Source: an uncultured Alistipes sp. (GTDB taxonomy: Bacteria > Bacteroidota > Bacteroidia > Bacteroidales > UBA932). From it: 64,000 nt of DNA. The translations under genes and the position numbers were made by a program. Below, in pieces: positions 60,582 through 64,000 of this stretch (its first letter is position 1; each line of letters begins with the position of its first letter). The DNA lies in assembly GCA_902388455.1 (NCBI GenBank), contig CABMPD010000011.1, positions 1-64,000 of the forward strand, given 5' to 3'. A model generated the notes under the pieces. It did not search any database. It had not been told where the DNA came from and worked only from the letters and a program-made list of their open reading frames with translations.

Positions 60582-61949
60582 TTAACTGTTGTCCTTCGCG
60601 CTGCGCAGCCTCAGTGACGGCGGCAGCAGATTGTTGCAGCGGCTGCCCAGGTTCTTGACCAGCCCGTAAGGCACTCCGCAATAGGTCAGCACCACGTACC
60701 CCTTCGGTGCATCCCTGAGAACTGTACTGCCGCGGCGCAGGTATGCCAGAGCCTCCTCCTGCCCAGTCTCCACTTCCGGAAGACTGCCGCGGAGGTAGGC
60801 CTCTCCCTGTATCAGCGAATACTGCGGCAGCAGAACCGCCTTTCCGGCCCGCCCCTCCATCACCTCCGCCACTACACACCCGGACATCATGACTCTCAGA
60901 CCTGATATCTCCTCCAGGCCCTGCATCTCCTCCGCCACAACCGTGGGGAACGCCTTGAGAAAAGAGCCGCGGCGGAATACGGACATACCGTCCTTCACCC
61001 ACGGAATGCTCTCCTTGAAACACCGGTACACGCCCGTCTTGCCGTTCTTCACCGATTTTAACATCCTCCGGCCATCCTTCCCGGAGTCAGGCAGCCGCAG
61101 AACCGAGAAGAAAAATCCCTCTCCCGCTCCGGAATCCCCGGGATAAAAATGCTTCTGTTCCAGCAGTTCCAGTCCGCAGCCGGCAGACAGCCATGATGTA
61201 TTGTCCTCATCCTCTGTAGGATTGAAAGTACATGTCGAATAGACCAGAAGTCCGCCTGGACGCAGGCAGGGCAGGATGTCGGAGAGGATGCGGCGCTGAC
61301 GGGAGGCGCACAGGCGAACATTGTCCACGGACCACTGTGCCACTGCCTCAGGATCCTTGCGGAACATTCCCTCGCCTGAACACGGAGCATCCACCACTAT
61401 CACATCGAAATATTCTCCAAGCCTTTGGAAATCCGCCGGGTCATTGTTTGTTACCCACACATTGGCCGCTCCCCACTTGGAAATATTCTCACTGAGCACA
61501 GCAGCCCTCGAACGGATTACCTCATTGCTCACCAGTACAGAACCGGGAATCTCCCGCAGCATGGACAGCAGATGGGTACTCTTGCCTCCCGGCGCAGCGC
61601 AGAGGTCCAGAACCCTGAATGTTCCGTCCGGACGCTCCGCCCGCATATTTTTCATAAGCGGCAGAATACTCTCCAGGTACATGGACGACGCCTCCTGGAC
61701 ATAGTACGCTCCGGCATGAAACAAGGGGTCGAGGGCAAACAGCGGACGCTCTGCCAGCAGACGTCCCCAGCGTGAGAAAGTCATCTCCCCGCAGGAAAAC
61801 CCCGGGGGAATATCATTCAATTTTAAAGGATTGATCCTGACAGCAGTAGACGGCTGCGTTCCGGTAATATAAGAAACCACCTTCCCCGCCCTTTCGGGAC
61901 CGAGGGAGATGGTCATCTGTCTGATAAATGCCTCCGGCAGTGTCTGCAT
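60582..61949 (-). CDS. rsmF: 16S rRNA m5C methyltransferase, RsmF/NOP2 family
   Basis: A 455-aa SAM-dependent RNA methyltransferase. The SAM motif is VLDLCAAPGGKSTHLLSML. The two catalytic cysteines are seen: motif IV VVDAPCSGEGMFRKDP and motif VI LLVYSTCTFNPTEDED. The N-terminus starts with LPEAFIRQMTISLG, which begins the RsmF N-terminal domain. The C-terminal about 160 residues form the PUA-like extension of RsmF (GYVVLTYCGVPYGLVKNLG). The target cytidine cannot be named. It lies 12 nt after the SRPBCC-like gene. Confidence 0.93.
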   Translation of the reverse strand: MQTLPEAFIRQMTISLGPERAGKVVSYITGTQPSTAVRINPLKLNDIPPGFSCGEMTFSRWGRLLAERPLFALDPLFHAGAYYVQEASSMYLESILPLMKNMRAERPDGTFRVLDLCAAPGGKSTHLLSMLREIPGSVLVSNEVIRSRAAVLSENISKWGAANVWVTNNDPADFQRLGEYFDVIVVDAPCSGEGMFRKDPEAVAQWSVDNVRLCASRQRRILSDILPCLRPGGLLVYSTCTFNPTEDEDNTSWLSAGCGLELLEQKHFYPGDSGAGEGFFFSVLRLPDSGKDGRRMLKSVKNGKTGVYRCFKESIPWVKDGMSVFRRGSFLKAFPTVVAEEMQGLEEISGLRVMMSGCVVAEVMEGRAGKAVLLPQYSLIQGEAYLRGSLPEVETGQEEALAYLRRGSTVLRDAPKGYVVLTYCGVPYGLVKNLGSRCNNLLPPSLRLRSAKDNS

Positions 61950-61961
61950 CGCAAGACGGTG

Positions 61962-62432
61962 TCAGCTGAAATTGACCGGGGGCTTGATATTGGAAAAGTC
62001 CACAGGATTGCCCTCCGCATAACTGTTCACTGCTTTCTCTACCTGATCGGTGATGCTGTCCACCATCTCCTGAAGCTTGTTTCCGAGCATCATCTTCATC
62101 ATGAAATTGAGCTCCGCTGCCAGTTCTATGTGGAAAAGAGTCGAGTCAAGACCTACAGGGTCCATGTGGAAGGTCACCGAGAAATTCAGGAAAGACTTGC
62201 CGTCGTCCTTGAGCTCGACGAGGGAGAAAGGCTCGCGGCGGGCAACTACGAATCCGAGGCTGATGCCCTTGTACTCGATACGGACGCTGTCGCGGTCGGC
62301 CGTAATTTTGCCGCCGTATTCCTCCGGGACATTCTGCACCAGCAGACTGAGATCTCCGAAAAGGCCGAAGAGCACCATTGGCGGCCGCTTCAGAAGAACC
62401 TCACGGCCGGTCACCTTAGTCACATCACTCAT
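61962..62432 (-). CDS. SRPBCC-like small protein
   Basis: A 156-aa protein with the strand-helix pattern of a START/SRPBCC fold: TGREVLLKRPPMVLFGLFGD, then FLNFSVTFHMDP and the long C-terminal helix NKLQEMVDSITDQVEKAVNSYA. It ends NIKPPVNFS. It is a conserved Bacteroidota protein without known function; the fold call is by pattern only. It overlaps pyrE by 8 nt, so it is coupled to it. Confidence 0.72.
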   Translation of the reverse strand: MSDVTKVTGREVLLKRPPMVLFGLFGDLSLLVQNVPEEYGGKITADRDSVRIEYKGISLGFVVARREPFSLVELKDDGKSFLNFSVTFHMDPVGLDSTLFHIELAAELNFMMKMMLGNKLQEMVDSITDQVEKAVNSYAEGNPVDFSNIKPPVNFS

Positions 62433-63066
62433 GATCCTTGCTCCACTTGTCCGGGTCGTATCTCCACTCCTTCAGCATCTTCACATCCCCTTCCTTTATA
62501 TACCCTGTATCCAGAGCCACATCCACGAGGGTGTCGTAGTTGGAGAGGGTGTGCAGCTCCACATCCGCGTTCTCGAAAGCGCGGCGTGAACGGTCGAAAT
62601 TGTAGGAGAAGATGGCCACCATGCCGGCGATGTGTACTCCGCACTTGAGCAGGGCGTCCACAGCGGCCAGACTGCTCTGACCGGTGGAGATGAGGTCCTC
62701 GATGACCACTACCCTCTCGCCTCCGCGGAGCACTCCCTCGACCTGGTTGCCCATACCGTGGTCCTTGGCTTTGGAACGGATGTAGACGAAAGGTTTACCC
62801 GTCATCTCTGCAACGATGGCTCCGTAGGCAATGGCTCCTGTAGCCACACCGGCTATAACATCCACATCCTTGAACTCCGCGTTGATCACCTCTATCATAG
62901 CTTCGCAGATAGTCTTGCGGAAATCAGGGTAGGACAAGGCCTTACGGTTATCACAGTAAATAGGAGAATGAAGTCCTGACGCCCATAGGAAGGGCTTTTC
63001 GGGGCTGAGTCTGACAGCTTCTATGTCCAGAAGCCCCTTTGCAATTCTATATTCCAGATTTTCCAT
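62425..63066 (-). CDS. pyrE: orotate phosphoribosyltransferase
   Basis: A 213-aa pyrimidine enzyme making OMP from orotate and PRPP. Start chosen is MENLEYRIAKGLLDIEAVRL, eight codons inside a longer reading, because the upstream part meets the promoter. Motifs: SPIYCDNRKALSYPDFR, VIAGVATGAIAYGAIVAE, YIRSKAKDHGMGNQVEG and the PRPP loop RVVVIEDLISTGQSS. Length is standard. It heads a unit pyrE, SRPBCC-like, rsmF, SDR. Confidence 0.95.
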   Translation of the reverse strand: MENLEYRIAKGLLDIEAVRLSPEKPFLWASGLHSPIYCDNRKALSYPDFRKTICEAMIEVINAEFKDVDVIAGVATGAIAYGAIVAEMTGKPFVYIRSKAKDHGMGNQVEGVLRGGERVVVIEDLISTGQSSLAAVDALLKCGVHIAGMVAIFSYNFDRSRRAFENADVELHTLSNYDTLVDVALDTGYIKEGDVKMLKEWRYDPDKWSKDHE

Positions 63067-63087
63067 ATATTCTTTTAAAAATCCGCC

Positions 63088-63095
63088 CAAAGTTA
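63088..63095 (-). promoter_or_regulatory. -7 box TAACTTTG of pyrE
   Basis: The minus strand reads TAACTTTG, 21 nt before the pyrE ATG, in the 48-nt space after the LysO gene. It gives the pyrE unit an independent start. Confidence 0.55.
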
Positions 63096-63114
63096 GTAAA
63101 AATTCAATTAACAG

Positions 63115-63720
63115 CTACTGCAGTGAGCAAAAGAATGTAACCAAAAAAGGAACTGCGAAGTCGACCACGAAACCGTGATACATAGACAGCACGGTATACT
63201 TCTTCCCACTGGCGCGGACAATAGCTGGCAATGTCACATCCATGGTAGTCGCACCTCCGGATGAAATTGCCGCCAGAGAGCCGAACCAGCGGACCAGCAG
63301 AGGTGCCGACACCAGGGTTATGAATTCCCTGACTATGTTCGAGATAAGCGCTACTGTTCCCAGCTCGGCACCGATATACTCTGTAATCAGCACACTGGAC
63401 AGTGAATAATAGGCAAAACCTGATCCTACAGCCATCGTCTCCGGGACCGTTCGATGCGGCAGGACAATTCCCAACAGAGCCGTGGCAGCAAGAGTTCCAA
63501 AGATAGTCATTACCGGCAGCAAGGCCAGACGCGGATTCAGTTTCTTGAATTCTTTGAGAATATCAGGATTGTTTCCGACACTGAATCCCACACTGAAAAT
63601 CAATGCGTAGAGAGCATACATCGCCATACCGGATCCTATCAGTTCCGAAGGGACCAGGCCGCATACACCCAACAATATACCGACTGCAAAAAATCCTATG
63701 ATAATAAGACTGTCCTTCAT
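63115..63720 (-). CDS. lysO: lysine exporter LysO, C-terminal half (separate gene)
   Basis: A 201-aa inner-membrane protein matching the second half of LysO (DUF340). It contains LIFSVGFSVGNNPDILKEFK and VGSGFAYYSLSSVLITEYIG, corresponding to the GFGWYSLSG block of E. coli LysO. ISNIVREFITLVSAPLL and GATTMDVTLPAIVRASGKKY are also present. E. coli LysO is one 299-aa chain; here the two halves are two genes overlapping by 4 nt (ATGA), a known Bacteroidota arrangement. It should export lysine and toxic analogues. Confidence 0.9.
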   Translation of the reverse strand: MKDSLIIIGFFAVGILLGVCGLVPSELIGSGMAMYALYALIFSVGFSVGNNPDILKEFKKLNPRLALLPVMTIFGTLAATALLGIVLPHRTVPETMAVGSGFAYYSLSSVLITEYIGAELGTVALISNIVREFITLVSAPLLVRWFGSLAAISSGGATTMDVTLPAIVRASGKKYTVLSMYHGFVVDFAVPFLVTFFCSLQ

Positions 63721-64000
63721 CGTTCTGCGTCCTCCTTATCCGCAAGTGTCATATTCGCATCTTTTCCTCTGCGGGTATTCCCACGGGACACCCATTTCCA
63801 TAGCACCATCGCCATCAGGCAGCTTCCCAGTACCCCCGCCACAGCTACGGCAACTGCTTCCAGTCCCAATGTAGGCAGGCTCTCTATCAGCTGTCTGTTG
63901 CATCCCACTTCCAGGCCAAGAAAAAGCAACAGTATCCAGATAAGGCATGTAGTCACCCGACTCATCCACCTCACCCTGAATTTACGCAGAAGGTAGCCGC
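63717..64000 (-). CDS. lysO: LysO N-terminal half, truncated by window edge
   Basis: The frame is open to the end of the window: upstream of the first in-frame GTG or ATG it reads GYLLRKFRVRWMSRVTTCL. This matches the start region of the LysO N-terminal domain (GYLxR), so the 5' end lies beyond the edge. Visible are two TM helices (about TTCLIWILLLFLGLEVG and AVAVAVAGVLGSCLMAMVLW) and a charged tail (TLADKEDAER). It is partner of the C-terminal half, with a 4-nt overlap. Confidence 0.85.
   Translation of the reverse strand, partial: GYLLRKFRVRWMSRVTTCLIWILLLFLGLEVGCNRQLIESLPTLGLEAVAVAVAGVLGSCLMAMVLWKWVSRGNTRRGKDANMTLADKEDAER

Noticed and set aside
60571..61023. N-terminal extension of the SDR gene
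   Set aside because: It lies in another frame of the rRNA methyltransferase gene on the same strand and is glycine/arginine-rich without motif; the ATG next to GATSGIG is the natural start.
63717..63720. Programmed frameshift or sequencing frameshift in lysO
   Set aside because: An ATGA start/stop overlap with a good start methionine and intact helices on both sides fits two genes, an arrangement known in Bacteroidota.
1..64000. tRNA, rRNA or transposase genes
   Set aside because: Gene-free gaps were read for cloverleaf-like segments and IS ends; none was convincing. A tRNAscan or Infernal run would settle this.

Overview
The window looks like a chromosomal segment of a Bacteroidales bacterium with fairly high GC, in the style of Alistipes or an uncultured relative; the genus cannot be fixed from sequence alone. 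The evidence is GLPGLI-family secreted proteins, CarboxypepD_reg-like/plug outer-membrane barrels, 6-bladed-propeller lipoproteins, DUF5683, DUF5606, DUF3276 (PUR-alpha) and DUF6340-like proteins, a long (316 aa) NusB, a two-gene LysO, a DUF1703-type ATPase/nuclease, and many copies of the Bacteroidota -7 promoter box TAnnTTTG. Shine-Dalgarno sequences are mostly absent, with two clear exceptions. No rRNA, tRNA, CRISPR array or IS transposase was recognised.

Region 1 (0-16.9 kb) is accessory envelope DNA. Four GLPGLI proteins are arranged in two cassettes, each ending in a large TonB-receptor-like outer-membrane barrel (GLPGLI, barrel, DUF6624-like; then GLPGLI x3, barrel, propeller lipoprotein). 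A MacB/FtsX-type permease without an adjacent ATPase and a second propeller lipoprotein follow on the other strand. Two gene-free stretches (about 4.94-5.44 and 16.29-16.61 kb) hold related, direct-oriented arrays of degenerate palindromic repeats built on TTACAGACTG and its inverse, with conserved 87-89, 163 and 64-nt spacings. They bracket about 11 kb of the accessory cluster.

Region 2 (16.9-36.2 kb) is mostly core: priA; an unknown membrane protein; a lipid kinase and membrane-anchored AraC regulator; the parA-parB-DUF5683-mltD operon; a helix-hairpin-helix/barrel protein that overlaps mltD at its 3' end; purE divergent from hpt-adk; the AAA ATPase/PD-(D/E)XK nuclease; obg-PAP2-lplA; and a SotB-like sugar exporter with a strong Shine-Dalgarno.

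Region 3 (36.2-49.4 kb) has pdxA-rnhA divergent from recG-mgsA-NUDIX. The latter converges on a six-gene operon (glnS-rmuC-lipoprotein-S9 peptidase-outer-membrane protein-HD/UDG fusion). The two operons meet at a near-perfect 32-bp-arm palindrome.

Region 4 (49.4-64 kb) carries a tricorn-like protease, the yajC-ybbR-coaE-DUF5606-rimO-DUF6340-yicC operon, nusB, a PUR-alpha protein, and an SDR, rRNA m5C methyltransferase, SRPBCC-like, pyrE group. It ends in a split LysO lysine exporter whose first gene runs off the window edge.
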